A DNA stretch of 64,000 bases. It comes from Serratia sp. AKBS12. Its GTDB lineage: Bacteria; Pseudomonadota; Gammaproteobacteria; Enterobacterales; Enterobacteriaceae. The notes beneath the pieces are model-generated. The model was not told the DNA's origin. It saw only the letters and a list, made by a program, of their open reading frames with translations, and did not search any database. Positions within the stretch are counted from its first letter, which is position 1; each line of letters opens with the position of its first letter. The stretch lies in NCBI RefSeq assembly GCF_024793895.1, contig NZ_JANUSB010000015.1, positions 1,879,157 through 1,943,156 on the forward strand, read 5' to 3'. Both the position numbers and the translations under genes were made by a program. Below, piece after piece: positions 20,768 to 32,078 of this stretch.

Positions 20768-22609
20768 TTATTGCATTAATTTTTCGGCCTGAGCCAAAAT
20801 TTGTGCGCCGGATCTCACGGTATTATCGTAATTGTAAATATCTGTACGGAATTGTGGCTTTCCATCATCAGAAACCCAGGCAGTTAAATAATACAATTTC
20901 ACCGGGATATGCTGACGTACATTGACATAAGTAGTATTTCCCTGTTTCAGGGTTGAGGAAACACGACTATTGTTCCAACCGGCATCCTGCAACAGCATAT
21001 TGGCCAGGTCAGAAGCCTTATTAACCCGCACACACCCCGAACTGAGCGCCCGGATATCCTTTTGGAACAGATTATGATTCGGCGTATCGTGCAGATAGAT
21101 GGCATCCGAGCTGGGCATATTGAATTTGAAGCGCCCCAACGAGTTGGTAGCCCCTGGTGCCTGACGGATGCGATACGGGAAGTTGCGCGCTGAGACCATA
21201 TTCCAGTCAATCATTGACGGATCAATCACTTCGGCATCGTTGCTCCAGCCGGAAAGCACGGTATAACCATGTTTGCGGAAATAGTTGGCGTCTCGCATCG
21301 CTTTCGGCACGATGTCTTCACGCACCAGCGTGGTCGGCACGTTCCACGGCGGGTTAACCACCACGTTGTTCAAAGCGCTGCTCATCATCGGTGTCTTGCG
21401 GCTGGGGCGGCCAACGATAACCCGCGACGACAGCACTTCATTGCCATTCTGGTAATAGGTCAGTGAATAATTGGGAATATTGACCATAATGCCGTTACTG
21501 ACGCGCCCCGGCAGGATGCGCAGCCGCTGAATGTTCAATGCCAGCAGTGACGCTCGCATTTGCGGCGACACGTTCAGCCATTCGCGCGTTCGCACGCCGA
21601 TGATCCCGTCGGCACTCAACCCCTGCCATTTCTGAAAGCGCTTCACCCCCTCGACCAGCTCGCCGGAATACAGGTTGTCAGCCATCGATGCCGCTGCGGG
21701 CGGTGGCTGCAATAGTGCGCTGTCAGTTGGCGTGGTGATATTGTCCACCGGGGCCGCCGATGGGCTGACCACCGTGCCGCGGTTCTCGCGCAGCGCTTCC
21801 TCATCAACGGATAAATCGTCATTCACCACCGGAGCGGCGGCGCGATTAACCACCGCCGGCTCCTGCGCAGGTAGACTGGCGGCCGGAACATCTATCATCA
21901 TGCCGGTCCGCTGCAGGATTTCACGCAGCGCAGGGATATCGTTGCTGATCTCGCCCGGGCGCAGGCTCGGCCCATTGGCCAGTCGCGGCCAGGGGCGGTT
22001 ATCGGCCAGCATGTCGCGCAGCGCTTGATGCATTTTGGCATATTGCGGGTGCTGTGGCGCCAGCGACTCAACGTACGCCTGTGCCTTGCCCTGCCGCACC
22101 GCTAACTGCCACTGGTTGATGACGGTACCCGGCGGTGTGGTCAGTTTGTACGGAATGTTACTGTATAACCAGTTGTTGCCGTTGGCGCCGATTGACGACA
22201 CAAACTGCAGATAACCAAGCATGGCGTCAGACAGGATGATGTCCCGGCCCATATCGCTGATGGCCGGATCGGTCAATTGCCTGACCCATTGGGTAAACTG
22301 CGGCTGTATGCCAGAAATGGCCAGTTCCGCCAATTGCTGCTGAAACTGCTGCACCGCCTCGCGATCCTGCCACATTGGCTGCATCTGGTTGGCCGCATAC
22401 AACGGCGCCAGGGTTGAAAGGTAGTGCGGCGTCACGCCGCCAGGCAACGCCGCAACCAGTTCGGAACGGCTTTGCGCGACCGACATGCTGGAGGACGCGG
22501 CGGACAACGCCGGCACAGTGGCCCATGCGGGTAACGACGCGGCAAAACTACCTGCAATTGCGCAACTCAGTGCCAGACGTCGTATTGTGCTTCCTTTTAT
22601 AAGCAACAT
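20768..22609 (-). CDS. ldtD: LdtD (YcbB), L,D-transpeptidase
   Basis: LdtD forms 3-3 (mDAP-mDAP) peptidoglycan crosslinks in the periplasm. The 613-residue precursor has an N-terminal signal (hydrophobic about 10-28, cleavage after LPAWA). A central peptidoglycan-binding domain ([20 protein letters not shown] near 318) and a C-terminal YkuD domain follow. The catalytic cysteine is in [12 protein letters not shown] near 530, preceded by the histidine in [12 protein letters not shown]. Length matches E. coli YcbB (615). In E. coli it acts under outer membrane stress with PBP1B and PBP5. It starts a probable ldtD-mepK-gloC group and lies downstream of, but separated from, mukB by a terminator. 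Confidence 0.96.
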   Translation of the reverse strand: MLLIKGSTIRRLALSCAIAGSFAASLPAWATVPALSAASSSMSVAQSRSELVAALPGGVTPHYLSTLAPLYAANQMQPMWQDREAVQQFQQQLAELAISGIQPQFTQWVRQLTDPAISDMGRDIILSDAMLGYLQFVSSIGANGNNWLYSNIPYKLTTPPGTVINQWQLAVRQGKAQAYVESLAPQHPQYAKMHQALRDMLADNRPWPRLANGPSLRPGEISNDIPALREILQRTGMMIDVPAASLPAQEPAVVNRAAAPVVNDDLSVDEEALRENRGTVVSPSAAPVDNITTPTDSALLQPPPAAASMADNLYSGELVEGVKRFQKWQGLSADGIIGVRTREWLNVSPQMRASLLALNIQRLRILPGRVSNGIMVNIPNYSLTYYQNGNEVLSSRVIVGRPSRKTPMMSSALNNVVVNPPWNVPTTLVREDIVPKAMRDANYFRKHGYTVLSGWSNDAEVIDPSMIDWNMVSARNFPYRIRQAPGATNSLGRFKFNMPSSDAIYLHDTPNHNLFQKDIRALSSGCVRVNKASDLANMLLQDAGWNNSRVSSTLKQGNTTYVNVRQHIPVKLYYLTAWVSDDGKPQFRTDIYNYDNTVRSGAQILAQAEKLMQ

Positions 22610-22775
22610 CCCTTGCCCCCTGTATGCTCACAAAAATACATCAAAGTTTACTGCTTAATCCAAGTATACAAACAGAAAGGCTGCTTTGCTCTCAGACAGC
22701 ACAGAATTACTGTTTATTTCATTAAGCTAGCCGATGGTTGTCGGCGGCTAAAAACGCACTATCATCCTCGTACCG

Positions 22776-22807
22776 AAAAAAAATAGCCACCCCAAGGCGG
22801 CTATTTT
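22776..22807 (-). terminator. Terminator of the cmoM-mukFEB operon
   Basis: A nine-base perfect stem AAAATAGCC / GGCTATTTT (22780-22788 with 22799-22807) is followed on the minus strand by a run of eight T bases, 25 bases past the mukB stop. Confidence 0.9.
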
Positions 22808-22831
22808 CAGAGTTTTAAGGACGCTTTTGGC

Positions 22832-25800
22832 TTATGCCTGCGGCGCTGGTGCCGGGTTGGTCTCCACCGCCAGCGGTTCTGCGGCAAAGCCGCGCAAGCC
22901 AACCACGTGGACATGTTCCTGATTCTGGAACACCTTACGCACCAGTTTATAAGTGGTGCCTTTTTCCGGGCTGATATTTTCCGGCGCAGCGATAATCAGC
23001 TGCATTTCCAGGCGATCGCACAGCTCGAACAGCGTAGCAATGGATTTGGCATCCAGACGCGCGGCTTCATCCAGGAACAGCAAACGGCACGGCGAAATAT
23101 CCTTGCCGCGCAGACGGCGTGATTCTTCTTCCCAGCTCTGAACCACCATCACCAGGATCGACATGCCGGTACCGATCGCTTCACCGGTAGACAAGGCGCC
23201 GCTTTCGGCCCGCAGCCAACCGTCGGAACCACGGAATACTTCGACTTCCAGCTCCAGGTAGTTACGGTAATCCAGCAGCTCTTCGCCGATGGTTTGCGGC
23301 GTGCGCTGGCCCATATCAATTTGCGGGTTCAGGCGCTGATACAGCTTGGCCAGCGCTTCGGAGAAGGTCAGCCGGTTGCTGTTGAACAGATCCTGGTGCT
23401 GTTCCTGCTGCTCGGACAGCACGTCCAGCAGCGTGGCGTGGGCTTCGCGCACGTTGACATTCAAACGTACGCTCTTCACCTGACCAAAGGATACCGCCTG
23501 CAAGCCCTGGTTGAGCATGCGGATGCGGTTCTGTTCACGCTGAATGGTTTTGCGAATGATGTTCGCCACGCTCTTGGAACTGATCGCCAGTTTTTGCTCG
23601 CGTGCCGTCAACTCTTCGGTCAGACGGCCCAGTTCGATTTCCATCTGTTCGATGGCTTCGACCGGATCGTCGGTACGGATGATGTCCTGACGAATACGCT
23701 CACGCAGGTGCTGATACACCGCGATGTAGAACTGGATTTTACGCTCCGGCCGCTTTGGATCTTCCGACAGACGCAGCACGTCGCGCAGATGTTCGTTGTC
23801 CGCAACCGCCAGACGCAGCGCACCCAGCGCCTTATCCGACATCGAGCGCAGTTCGTCGCCGTCCATGTAGGCCAGTTCACGGCGGTGCAGACGACGCTCA
23901 ACGCCGTTGTCTTTCACCATGCGCATCACTGCGCACCAGCCGGCCTTGGCGGTCACCACCTGCTCACGCAACTGATGATAGTCGCGTTCCAGCTTGCGCA
24001 GTTTCTTCTGCAGACTGTCCATTTCCGCTTCACAGAAGGTCAGCTGTTTTTCCAGCTGGTTGCGACGTGCGCGGTTATTGCTCAGCGCAGCATGCAGCTC
24101 GTCGCGGCGCTGGCGCGCACGTGCTTCGGCGTTGGCATCGGCCTGTACGCCGATGTCGACCAGTTCCTGGCTCAGCTCTTTCAGCATGTCGCGTTTGGCG
24201 TCGTAGGAGCTTTTCAGCGACGCCAGTACCTGGCTGTACTGGGTAAACTGAGTCTGGTACTGGCGTAGTCGATCGCGGGCACGACTGCGCTCCGCCTCTG
24301 CCTGCTCCAGCCGCTGACGCAACTTGTCGTTAAGATCGTTGTTGGCATTCTGCATACCGGCCGAATCGGTGTAGCTGAAGTGCGCACGACGCTGAACCAC
24401 TTCAGTCAGGGAAAACGCCTGCTGCTTGGCCTGACGCTGTACGCTTTGCGCCTGCTGGTAATCCTGCTGCAGCTGCTCGTGCTGTTCGGGATCGCTCTGC
24501 AATACCGACACCAGCGGTTCCAGCCTGGTCAGCGATACGCCATGCTGTTGCAGAAAACGCGCGGCGTCCTGCGCCTCCTCCAGCTCTTCGTGCAGCTCTT
24601 CCACCCGATCCTGCAAGGTGTCGTCATTAAGCAAGGAAACCAGTGGCGTCAGACGGTTCAACGCCGAAATGCCTTCTTTTGCCTGATCGTATTGCTGGCG
24701 CTGCTGCTGGTTCTGCGCTTCATGATTATTCAGCGCACGTTCGATTTCGTTGCGACGGCCGTTCAGCGTGCGTATTTCTGCTTCCGGATCGGCGTCAAAC
24801 GCCACCGCCAGATGTGTGCCGATAAACCGGCTAAATGCCTGGTGAGAACGCTGGGTTTTCTGCACGTCGAATGACAGGTTGGCGTAACGCTCAGCCAACG
24901 ATTCGCGCTCTGCGTGCAATACTTCCAGGCGCTGCTCACGCGCCGCGCGGCCAAACAAAGGCACTTCAGGGAAGCGGGAATAACGCCATTGGCGGTCGGC
25001 GATTTTCACCACCACCGCTTTTTCCTGTTCTTCAACGGCGAACACGCTGTCATCGAACGACTGTGGATCCCCCTCGATCAGATAGAGATCTTCCGGGCAA
25101 TCCTCCAGCCCCTCCAGCATTTCGCGCACCAGCGACAGGTCCGGTACCACGATCGCGTGGCGTGACGGGCCGTATAGCGCCGAGAAGTACGGCGCATCGT
25201 CGATGGTCACATCGTCATAAATTTCAGACAGCAATACGCCGCCGAAGCGTTCTGCCAGGGTCACCAGACGCTGGTCTTCCGCGCCGCTCGGCTGACTGAG
25301 TCGTTCGATTTGCGCGTCGATCTCGCGTTTGCGGGCAGCCACTTCATCACGCTCAACCGTGGTTTCACGTTCGCGTTCCAGCAACTGCTGCATGTACTCG
25401 GTAACCTGCTGGCTGCTTTCCAGCGGCTCACCGCTCTGCTCGCTCAACTGACCCAGTGAATCCTGCGCCGCCAGCCATATCGGCGCGCGCGCGGTCAATT
25501 CTTTGATACGCTGTTGGATCTGCTCCAGTTCCTGGCGCATTTCCATCCGCCGTTCGCCGGCTTCGCTGACGTTCAGCGACAGCGACTCCAGTCGCTTTTC
25601 CAGCTCTTGCTGCAAGGCGTCAAGCTCGTCCGGCTGGTAATCCCGCCCCTGGCGCTTGCAGAACTCCTGCAACAAGCGTTCGGCGTCCTGCTGCGAACGC
25701 AGGCGCTGCTCCAGTTCGCTCAGGCGCAGGCGCAGCGGTTGTACCCGTTCCGCCTGATGCTGCTGCGAAGGCCAGTCGCGCAACAGCTCGCGCGCGGTTT

Positions 25801-27286
25801 GCCAGGCTTCGCTGCGGCTGACTTCACCGGCGATCTTGCACACCAGTTGATAGGCCTGCTCGAACTGGCTGTGGGCGGCATCGGCCACGCTCAGCTTCTG
25901 CTCCAGCTTCAGCAAGGCGTCGGTTGCCTCCTGCTCGCGCGCCTGGAAGGTTTCCAGCCACTGCTCGGCGTTTTCAGCGCTCAGTTCCGGCAACTGGCAC
26001 AGCGCACGTGCGCGCTCCAGCGCCTGTAACGCCTGCTGGTACTGGATGGCACGCGTTTGCTGCACGTCCAGTGCCTGCTGGTAATCGGCCAGTTGACTCT
26101 TCAGTTCGTCCACTTCCAGCTCGGCCGCTTCGGCCCGCGCTTCGTTTTCTGCCTGCTGTTCGCTGGCTTCCGCCACCACTTCGTTCTGTTCTTCCAGCCG
26201 GTAGGTCAGTTCTTCCAGATCGGCCTCGTAACGCGCGATCTTTTCCTGCTGGCGCATGGCGGTCTGCACCAGGTTCAGGTGATCGCTGGCTGCCTGATAG
26301 TCGGTTTCCAGATCCGATTCGGCACCGCTTTGCTCAGCCAGCTCCCGTGCCATTTCCACGTGGCGATACTGCTCGGCAGCCAGCTGCTTGCGGCTACCGA
26401 ACAAATCGTTGCGCAGCACCAACGCGCCATCCAGATGGATGCGTCGTTCATTGGCGTGACGCATATAGTCCGCCGCCACGTAGGATGTCGCTTCTGAAAT
26501 CAGGTGCTTAAACAGGTCACGGTCGGACTGGGTGACGCGAATCGCTTCCAGCGTCATGCGGTTTTCACGCAATGCGGCTTCCATATCCTGAAACGCCTTG
26601 CGCACGCCGCTGTTTTCCGGCAACAGATAATCACGCAGCGAGCGGGTAATGGCGCTGGAAATCCCGCCATACAGCGAGGCTTCGATCAGACGATAGAATT
26701 TGCTGCGGTCCGCCGAGGAACGCAGACGTTTCGGGATCACGCCCAGGTCAAACATCAGCGAGTGATAGTCGGTGATCGAGTTGAACTGTTTGAACTGCAC
26801 CCCTTCCATCTCTTCGACGCGTTCTTTCAACTCTTGCAGTGACAGCACTCGCGCCTGACGCTCACCCACCGTCTGGGTCAGAATTTCGGTCGGCTGGACC
26901 GCCGTCGGCAGGCCCTGGATGGTGAACGGTTTGATGTCGACCTTACGATCGCGGCCGGCAACCTGTTGTAAACGAACGCCCACCACCACCCGCTGGTGAC
27001 GCGAGTTAACCACGTCGAGGGTGGAATAACACACCCCGGCACGCAGCTTGCCGTGTAGACCCTTGTCGCGCGAACCGCTGGTGGCGCCAGCTTCGGTGGT
27101 ATTACGAAAGTGCAGCAGCGTCAAATCCGGGATGAGCGCCGTAACAAACGCCGCCATGGTGGTGGATTTACCGGCGCCGTTGCCGCCGGAAAGCGTGGTG
27201 ACCAATTCATCCAGATCAAAAGTGCGGGCGAAGAAACCGTTCCAGTTAATCAGCGTCAGTGAGCGAAATTTACCGCGTTCAATCAT
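22832..27286 (-). CDS. mukB: MukB, SMC-like chromosome condensin
   Basis: MukB is the SMC subunit of the MukBEF condensin that compacts and segregates the chromosome. The 1484-residue protein has an N-terminal ATPase head lobe with Walker [17 protein letters not shown] near residue 33, long coiled-coil arms (about 300-650 and 800-1150, rich in Q, E, L and R heptads) and a hinge between. The C-terminal head lobe has the signature [17 protein letters not shown] near 1365 and Walker [13 protein letters not shown] near 1402. Length matches E. coli (1486). Its ATG overlaps the mukE stop (ATGA), so translation is probably coupled. A terminator follows. Confidence 0.98.
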   Translation of the reverse strand: MIERGKFRSLTLINWNGFFARTFDLDELVTTLSGGNGAGKSTTMAAFVTALIPDLTLLHFRNTTEAGATSGSRDKGLHGKLRAGVCYSTLDVVNSRHQRVVVGVRLQQVAGRDRKVDIKPFTIQGLPTAVQPTEILTQTVGERQARVLSLQELKERVEEMEGVQFKQFNSITDYHSLMFDLGVIPKRLRSSADRSKFYRLIEASLYGGISSAITRSLRDYLLPENSGVRKAFQDMEAALRENRMTLEAIRVTQSDRDLFKHLISEATSYVAADYMRHANERRIHLDGALVLRNDLFGSRKQLAAEQYRHVEMARELAEQSGAESDLETDYQAASDHLNLVQTAMRQQEKIARYEADLEELTYRLEEQNEVVAEASEQQAENEARAEAAELEVDELKSQLADYQQALDVQQTRAIQYQQALQALERARALCQLPELSAENAEQWLETFQAREQEATDALLKLEQKLSVADAAHSQFEQAYQLVCKIAGEVSRSEAWQTARELLRDWPSQQHQAERVQPLRLRLSELEQRLRSQQDAERLLQEFCKRQGRDYQPDELDALQQELEKRLESLSLNVSEAGERRMEMRQELEQIQQRIKELTARAPIWLAAQDSLGQLSEQSGEPLESSQQVTEYMQQLLERERETTVERDEVAARKREIDAQIERLSQPSGAEDQRLVTLAERFGGVLLSEIYDDVTIDDAPYFSALYGPSRHAIVVPDLSLVREMLEGLEDCPEDLYLIEGDPQSFDDSVFAVEEQEKAVVVKIADRQWRYSRFPEVPLFGRAAREQRLEVLHAERESLAERYANLSFDVQKTQRSHQAFSRFIGTHLAVAFDADPEAEIRTLNGRRNEIERALNNHEAQNQQQRQQYDQAKEGISALNRLTPLVSLLNDDTLQDRVEELHEELEEAQDAARFLQQHGVSLTRLEPLVSVLQSDPEQHEQLQQDYQQAQSVQRQAKQQAFSLTEVVQRRAHFSYTDSAGMQNANNDLNDKLRQRLEQAEAERSRARDRLRQYQTQFTQYSQVLASLKSSYDAKRDMLKELSQELVDIGVQADANAEARARQRRDELHAALSNNRARRNQLEKQLTFCEAEMDSLQKKLRKLERDYHQLREQVVTAKAGWCAVMRMVKDNGVERRLHRRELAYMDGDELRSMSDKALGALRLAVADNEHLRDVLRLSEDPKRPERKIQFYIAVYQHLRERIRQDIIRTDDPVEAIEQMEIELGRLTEELTAREQKLAISSKSVANIIRKTIQREQNRIRMLNQGLQAVSFGQVKSVRLNVNVREAHATLLDVLSEQQEQHQDLFNSNRLTFSEALAKLYQRLNPQIDMGQRTPQTIGEELLDYRNYLELEVEVFRGSDGWLRAESGALSTGEAIGTGMSILVMVVQSWEEESRRLRGKDISPCRLLFLDEAARLDAKSIATLFELCDRLEMQLIIAAPENISPEKGTTYKLVRKVFQNQEHVHVVGLRGFAAEPLAVETNPAPAPQA

Positions 27287-28011
27287 TCCTGTTCATCCTC
27301 TGCACTGTCCGGGGTGTGGTCCGTCGATGGGTCTTCGCTGTCCGGTTCGTCATTCAGCAGCAGGCTATTTTCGACCGGCATCGCTTCGCCGTCACGGATC
27401 ATGCGCAGCTGCGCTTCACGTGGATCGTCGCCGCTGCGCACGTCCGCGCCAAAGCGGAACACCGCTTCAGTGATACGGAATTTGCTACTGTCACCGCCCA
27501 TGAAATAGACCATGCCCAAGCGACGCAGGCGGTTCAGCGAGGTGCGCACTTTTTCATGCAGTTTCTGGCGGTCCAGATCAGAGCCGGTTGAACGCTGATT
27601 GACGAACTTCAGCAGTTTATTTTCATCCGCCAGACTCAGCAGCTCATCATACAGTTCCTGGTGGCTGAAAATACCTTCATGCGCCAGGCGTTCTGGGCTC
27701 AGATAGAGATAACAGAGTATCTTGCCCACCATCATGTCCAGCTCGGACAGTACCGAACGCGGGATCAGCGTGGTGGAACGCGGTCGCAGGTAGAAGAACC
27801 CTTCCGGCGCGCGGATCAGCTCCACGCTGTAACGAGCGTAAAATACTTCCAGTTCGTCCTGAAAATCCATTAAGAAAGCGTGGTTGTCCAGCTCATCGAT
27901 GCCGATATGACGCCCCGCACGCAGTTGGCTGTCGAGCGCCGGGAACAGCGCGTTAGACAATGCCTTGGCCAGTTTCACTGGCATGATGTGTTCAATATTT
28001 GTCGATGACAT
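27283..28011 (-). CDS. mukE: MukE, condensin accessory subunit
   Basis: MukE bridges the kleisin MukF and the MukB heads. The 242-residue winged-helix protein starts [18 protein letters not shown] and contains the conserved block [20 protein letters not shown] near 90 and [20 protein letters not shown] near 155. The acidic C-terminal tail is variable between species. The ATG at 28009-28011 overlaps the 3' end of mukF by 20 bases, and the frame is open further upstream within mukF. Some annotations start at the internal MPVKL methionine nine residues later. It overlaps mukB by four bases. Confidence 0.95.
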   Translation of the reverse strand: MSSTNIEHIMPVKLAKALSNALFPALDSQLRAGRHIGIDELDNHAFLMDFQDELEVFYARYSVELIRAPEGFFYLRPRSTTLIPRSVLSELDMMVGKILCYLYLSPERLAHEGIFSHQELYDELLSLADENKLLKFVNQRSTGSDLDRQKLHEKVRTSLNRLRRLGMVYFMGGDSSKFRITEAVFRFGADVRSGDDPREAQLRMIRDGEAMPVENSLLLNDEPDSEDPSTDHTPDSAEDEQE

Positions 28012-29314
28012 GGGCCTGTACCTTGGCTCCGTAATCATTGATTGCCTGCCATTGCGCCGGCAACCCTGAAAAATCAGCTTCAGCCACACCAAGGCGCACA
28101 GCCTGGTCGACCACTAAGCGTGCTACGTCAAAATGACGCGCACGCGGATATTGCGCCAGATAATCGCGCATTACCGCCCCTAAATTGAGCGGCAACTGTT
28201 GTTCCTGATAAACCTTCAGCGCCTGTTCGATCATCGCTGCCAGCTGTTCACGGATCTCGCTGAACTCTTCGAACTCCAGATCCGGTGGCAGCTCGCCGGT
28301 CACTTCGTCACTGCGCAGCGCCAGCTCTTCATCGCGCATGTCCAGCAGGCGATCGGCATTGGCGTGCGTCAGCGCCCACGGATTGTCGAAGTAATTCTGC
28401 ACCGATTGGCGCAGACGCTGGGCAAATACGCGGTTTTTATCCATGTCGATCGCGGTACGGATAAACTTGTGCACATGGCGGTCATAGCCGATCCACAGGT
28501 CGATCGCCTGCTGACCCCAACTGATAATACGATCCAGTTTGCTTTGCAGATCAAACACCAGCTTGTCGACGAAACCAAGTTCCATCTCGCCCAGCGTGGC
28601 GTCCTGAATGCGCAACAGATTGGCTTGCAACTTGTCCCCCGCCGCTTCCAGCGTATCCTGCAATTCGCGCAGCGTGCCGGAGGTTTCCGACAGCAGCATT
28701 TCGCAACTGGAGATCGCGGCACGCCAGTCCTGGTTAAGCAGCGCGGCGATATCTTCCTTCACCCCCTGCTGCTGTTCATCCATCACCCGCTGGGTCATGT
28801 CGATACTGTCAAAGATTTCTGCCACCGAATATTTCAGCGGCGCAAACACGTTGCGGTGCCAGTGGAAATCATCCCCGCCTTCTTCGGCGGCATCGGCGGC
28901 TCGCTTCAATTCCTGCGCCACGATCGACAGCTGCATCGACAGACGCAAGGTAGAGAACTCGCGCTGGCGGATATAGTAATCGGTGATACCGATACCAAGC
29001 GGCGTCAGGCGGTAGATGGCATTGCCATCCGCCAGTTCGCTGGTAAACCGGTTCAACAGGCGCTGGCGCACCATGTCGTTGATCGCATTGTTGGCGCGGA
29101 TCGCCACCGTTTCGTGCGTCTGTTCAAACCCTTTGCTGACATGGCGAAATGCATCAACCAGCTCACCTTCGCTCATCTCGCCGTCCAGTCGCTCGCCGTT
29201 CAACGTGGCGATGGCGAGCAGAAACGCAAGACGCTCCGTAGGGAGCGAAATAGAGAAATCATTTTTCCGTGCCCAGGCGACCAGTTCGGGTACAGTCTGG
29301 GAAAATTCACTCAT
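27992..29314 (-). CDS. mukF: MukF, kleisin subunit of MukBEF condensin
   Basis: MukF is the kleisin that links the two MukB heads and recruits MukE. The 440-residue protein starts [25 protein letters not shown], the typical N-terminal winged-helix dimerisation domain (to about 115). A helical middle region (about 115-290), an acidic linker with [18 protein letters not shown] near 335, and a C-terminal winged-helix domain follow. Length equals E. coli MukF. The ATG overlaps the cmoM stop by four bases (ATGA), tying the condensin genes to cmoM as in E. coli. Confidence 0.97.
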   Translation of the reverse strand: MSEFSQTVPELVAWARKNDFSISLPTERLAFLLAIATLNGERLDGEMSEGELVDAFRHVSKGFEQTHETVAIRANNAINDMVRQRLLNRFTSELADGNAIYRLTPLGIGITDYYIRQREFSTLRLSMQLSIVAQELKRAADAAEEGGDDFHWHRNVFAPLKYSVAEIFDSIDMTQRVMDEQQQGVKEDIAALLNQDWRAAISSCEMLLSETSGTLRELQDTLEAAGDKLQANLLRIQDATLGEMELGFVDKLVFDLQSKLDRIISWGQQAIDLWIGYDRHVHKFIRTAIDMDKNRVFAQRLRQSVQNYFDNPWALTHANADRLLDMRDEELALRSDEVTGELPPDLEFEEFSEIREQLAAMIEQALKVYQEQQLPLNLGAVMRDYLAQYPRARHFDVARLVVDQAVRLGVAEADFSGLPAQWQAINDYGAKVQAHVIDKY

Positions 29315-30096
29315 AGTTCGTCCTTCAGGTTTGGTTTATGCGCCATGACGTGAATATAACGCCCCAAACTCACATACGGCTCCTGCCGGCAATAGTGTTG
29401 TTCAAGCGCCAGTAATTCTTCAAATTTCTGTGTCTGCAACTGCCTGCTCTGCAGATAATCGTGGAACACCCGCACGCCGGTCTTGCCGCCGATGCGCATC
29501 CCCAGACTCTCCAGCCAGCCGTAAACCTGCGGCGGGCTGTGCGGGTATTGTGGCGACAACGAGCGCTTGCGCCGGCGTCTGACTTCCGGGTTGACCAGCT
29601 GAAAGTTACCCAATACCACATTGCGCATCAATAGGCCGTTGGCATTGAAAAACATCAGCGACAGCGCGCCACCGGGCAGCAGACAGTCATACAACGCCTT
29701 TAATGCCGCCTGCGGCTCGGCAATCCATTCAAGCACAGCATGGAACAATACCAGATCGACCGGCTGTTCCAAATGTTGGCCGATCTCCTGAGCCGAACTT
29801 TGTATGAATTGCATGTTGTGGCTCACACCTTTTTGCTCGGCCAACTGCGCCGCGCGCTGGATCATCTCACCAGAAAGATCGCACAACAACACCTGATGTC
29901 CTAATTCTGCCAATTGACAGGCCATATGACCCTCGCCGCCACCGGCGTCAAGGATACGCAACGGCCGCTGCGGCAACTGCGCCAGCAACGCGGTCAGATC
30001 CTGCCACACCACCGCCTGGCGAATCTTTCCTTTGGTGGTGCCGTAAATGTTACGCGCAAACTTTTCAGCAATATCGTCAAAATTGCGATCGTGCAT
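29311..30096 (-). CDS. cmoM: CmoM (SmtA), tRNA 5-carboxymethoxyuridine methyltransferase
   Basis: CmoM methylates the carboxyl of cmo5U34 in certain tRNAs to give mcmo5U, using S-adenosylmethionine. The 261-residue class I methyltransferase begins [19 protein letters not shown], with SAM motif [19 protein letters not shown] near 52, LCDLSGEMI near 74 and [11 protein letters not shown] near 122. Length equals E. coli SmtA. The ATG at 30094-30096 is chosen by homology and by a GGAG ten bases upstream. It is the first gene of the cmoM-mukFEB operon and diverges from elyC across 153 bases, which should hold both promoters. Confidence 0.95.
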   Translation of the reverse strand: MHDRNFDDIAEKFARNIYGTTKGKIRQAVVWQDLTALLAQLPQRPLRILDAGGGEGHMACQLAELGHQVLLCDLSGEMIQRAAQLAEQKGVSHNMQFIQSSAQEIGQHLEQPVDLVLFHAVLEWIAEPQAALKALYDCLLPGGALSLMFFNANGLLMRNVVLGNFQLVNPEVRRRRKRSLSPQYPHSPPQVYGWLESLGMRIGGKTGVRVFHDYLQSRQLQTQKFEELLALEQHYCRQEPYVSLGRYIHVMAHKPNLKDEL

Positions 30097-30249
30097 TGGA
30101 CAACGGCTCCGCTGATGTTCTTTTGGCGTGGGACAACGCACCCGCCCATTCAAACCTGCTATTTTGGCACAGACTGGCATAGAATAAATCTTCTTGCGGC
30201 CTGATTGCGCCCGGATGTCGTTTTTTCGCCCAAAAGGACCCTGTTTCCG

Positions 30250-31056
30250 ATGCTGTTTACCCTGAAAAAGTTCATCGGCTCCATTTTGATGCCATTGCCC
30301 GCGCTCCTGCTGCTGATGGCTCTGGCCTTATTGCTGCTGTGGTTTACCCGTTGGCAGAAAAGCGCCAAAGCGATCCTTAGCCTGAGCTGGCTGTTTTTGC
30401 TGCTTTTCAGTCTGCAACCGGTGGCCGATCGGCTGTTGCGGCCTATTGAATCAGAATATGTTACCTATAACGGTAATGACCCGGTGAATTATATCGTGGT
30501 TTTGGGGGGAGGTTATACTTTCAATCCGCAATGGGCGCCGAGCTCCAATCTGATTGGTAACAGTTTGCCACGCGTTACCGAAGGGGTGCGGCTCTACCTG
30601 AACCATCCGGGAGCAAAAATGGTGTTTACCGGCGCGCGCGGCGCCAATACCCTCAGCAACGCGGAAACCGCGGCACGGGTTGCCGCCAGCCTTGGCGTGC
30701 CACGCAGCGATATGGTGGTGCTTGATCGACCGCTCGACACCGAACAGGAAGCGGCGCAGGTAGCACAACTGGTCGGCAAACAGCGGTTTATTCTGGTGAC
30801 CTCCGCCAATCATCTGCCACGTGCGATGCGTTTCTTTGAAGCACAGGGATTGCAGCCGATCCCGGCGCCGGCCAATCAGTTGGCGATCGCCTCACCGCTC
30901 AACGTCTGGGATCGGGTCATGCCTTCGGCCATGTTCCTTGGACACAGCGAGCGCGCCTGGTATGAAACCCTCGGCGGCCTATGGCAGCGATTAAAGGGGC
31001 AGGATGCAGCCCCAGTGGCGGAGCAAGGCTCGTCAGTCGGCCAGCCACGGCATTAA
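30250..31056 (+). CDS. elyC: ElyC (YcbC), DUF218 envelope biogenesis factor
   Basis: ElyC is an inner-membrane protein needed for peptidoglycan assembly at low temperature in E. coli, linked there to the undecaprenyl phosphate carrier pathway. The 268-residue protein has two N-terminal membrane helices (about 10-30 and 38-58) and a periplasmic DUF218 domain. The latter has IVVLGGGYTFNP near 93, TGARGANTLSNAETAARVA near 134 and TSANHLPRAMRFFEAQG near 190. The ATG at 30250 follows an AAGGA site and matches the MLFTLKKFIGS start. Its last 24 bases overlap the tail of the convergent ycbJ. Confidence 0.93.
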   Translation: MLFTLKKFIGSILMPLPALLLLMALALLLLWFTRWQKSAKAILSLSWLFLLLFSLQPVADRLLRPIESEYVTYNGNDPVNYIVVLGGGYTFNPQWAPSSNLIGNSLPRVTEGVRLYLNHPGAKMVFTGARGANTLSNAETAARVAASLGVPRSDMVVLDRPLDTEQEAAQVAQLVGKQRFILVTSANHLPRAMRFFEAQGLQPIPAPANQLAIASPLNVWDRVMPSAMFLGHSERAWYETLGGLWQRLKGQDAAPVAEQGSSVGQPRH

Positions 31057-31929
31057 CTGCTGCGACGCAACGTCAAACTGCTGCCGATCCAGTTTACCGG
31101 TGTGAATCATGCGGCCAACCGCTTCCCAGATGACGTACAACCAACGCCGAGACAGGAAGGATTCCGCCACCGGCGCCCGCCGTAGGTAATGGAACAGCAG
31201 CTGGCTGGGCATCCCCGCCTCGCATAGTCTGAACAGATCATATTCACGCGGCGCCCACAGCATCATGCCGGGATTAATCATTGCCAGCAGTTGATCGGTT
31301 TTGACGTCCTTGAGCATGCTGCGCAGCGACAGATTGCCGTGTACCAGCACGCAGGGATCGTCAAAACCGACGAAGAAATGGGTCAATGATTCACGCGTGC
31401 GGTACAGTAATCGGCGATCTGCCATGGTAAGCAGGCGGGAATCCTGGTTATTGAGAGTTGACCACAGCACCTCGACCCGTTGCTGATACCAGCAGAACCA
31501 GTCATTTTCCTGCGTGCTGTCAACGGTGCCTACGCAACCGTGGCTGTCGATGCGGTGCCAGGCCAGCATGCCGTCGACGATCTGCTCCATCAGCATATGC
31601 CAACGATCCGGCGTGCGGCTAGGCGCTTCAACGGCAACGCCGCGCAAGCGCTCAATCAGCAATACCTCAGAGTATGGCGCCTGTTGGGTGTAAATCACGC
31701 CGAAAACTGCCGGCAAACGCACGTCGCCTTCCCTTGCCAGCATCGACAGCTTGTAGGCCTCCTGCTGGGCAATGCCCGCGCAGACAAAGCTCTTCGCCAT
31801 CAGCGGGATCGCATGCCCTTGTCGATCGTACAGCGAATACAGGTGTGCATAAGGCTGCTCACTGACACGTTCCAGCCGACTGACTGGCTCACCCAGTACC
31901 TTGCTCAGTTCGGCACGTAACTGTTCCAC
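31033..31929 (-). CDS. ycbJ: YcbJ, phosphotransferase-like protein of unknown substrate
   Basis: The 298-residue protein matches E. coli YcbJ (297) along its length and has an aminoglycoside phosphotransferase/fructosamine kinase-like fold. The candidate catalytic loop is CVLVHGNLSLRSMLKD near 215 (HGN in place of the usual HGD), followed by MINPGMMLWAPREYDLFRL near 235. The substitution of aspartate in the HGD motif and of the following DFD leaves its activity in doubt; E. coli YcbJ shows the same change. The start is a GTG at 31927-31929 after GAGG. It lies between elyC (overlapping convergent) and kdsB. Its function is unknown. Confidence 0.85.
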   Translation of the reverse strand: MEQLRAELSKVLGEPVSRLERVSEQPYAHLYSLYDRQGHAIPLMAKSFVCAGIAQQEAYKLSMLAREGDVRLPAVFGVIYTQQAPYSEVLLIERLRGVAVEAPSRTPDRWHMLMEQIVDGMLAWHRIDSHGCVGTVDSTQENDWFCWYQQRVEVLWSTLNNQDSRLLTMADRRLLYRTRESLTHFFVGFDDPCVLVHGNLSLRSMLKDVKTDQLLAMINPGMMLWAPREYDLFRLCEAGMPSQLLFHYLRRAPVAESFLSRRWLYVIWEAVGRMIHTGKLDRQQFDVASQQLMPWLAD

Positions 31930-32038
31930 TTAGGCTAAACCTCACGAAAATCGTAGAGAACGCCTGACATCATCGAACGATGAACGGGAAAATTCCTCAA
32001 CGCAGATCAATAAAACGGGGATAATGCAGGGGGAACAG

Positions 32039-32062
32039 CCGTCGGCACGGGCGTACCGACGG
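32039..32062 (-). terminator. Stem-loop downstream of kdsB
   Basis: A ten-base stem (one G-U pair on the minus strand, a mismatch on the plus) with loop GCCC spans 32039-32062, 17 bases past the kdsB stop. The wobble geometry favours the minus-strand transcript. There is no immediate T-run, so termination strength is uncertain. Confidence 0.45.
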
Positions 32063-32078
32063 CGTTGGGCACCACGAC

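Noticed and set aside
23294-24268. A 324-codon plus-strand frame inside mukB
   Set aside because: It is the reverse reading of the coiled-coil coding sequence, which yields long open frames by composition.
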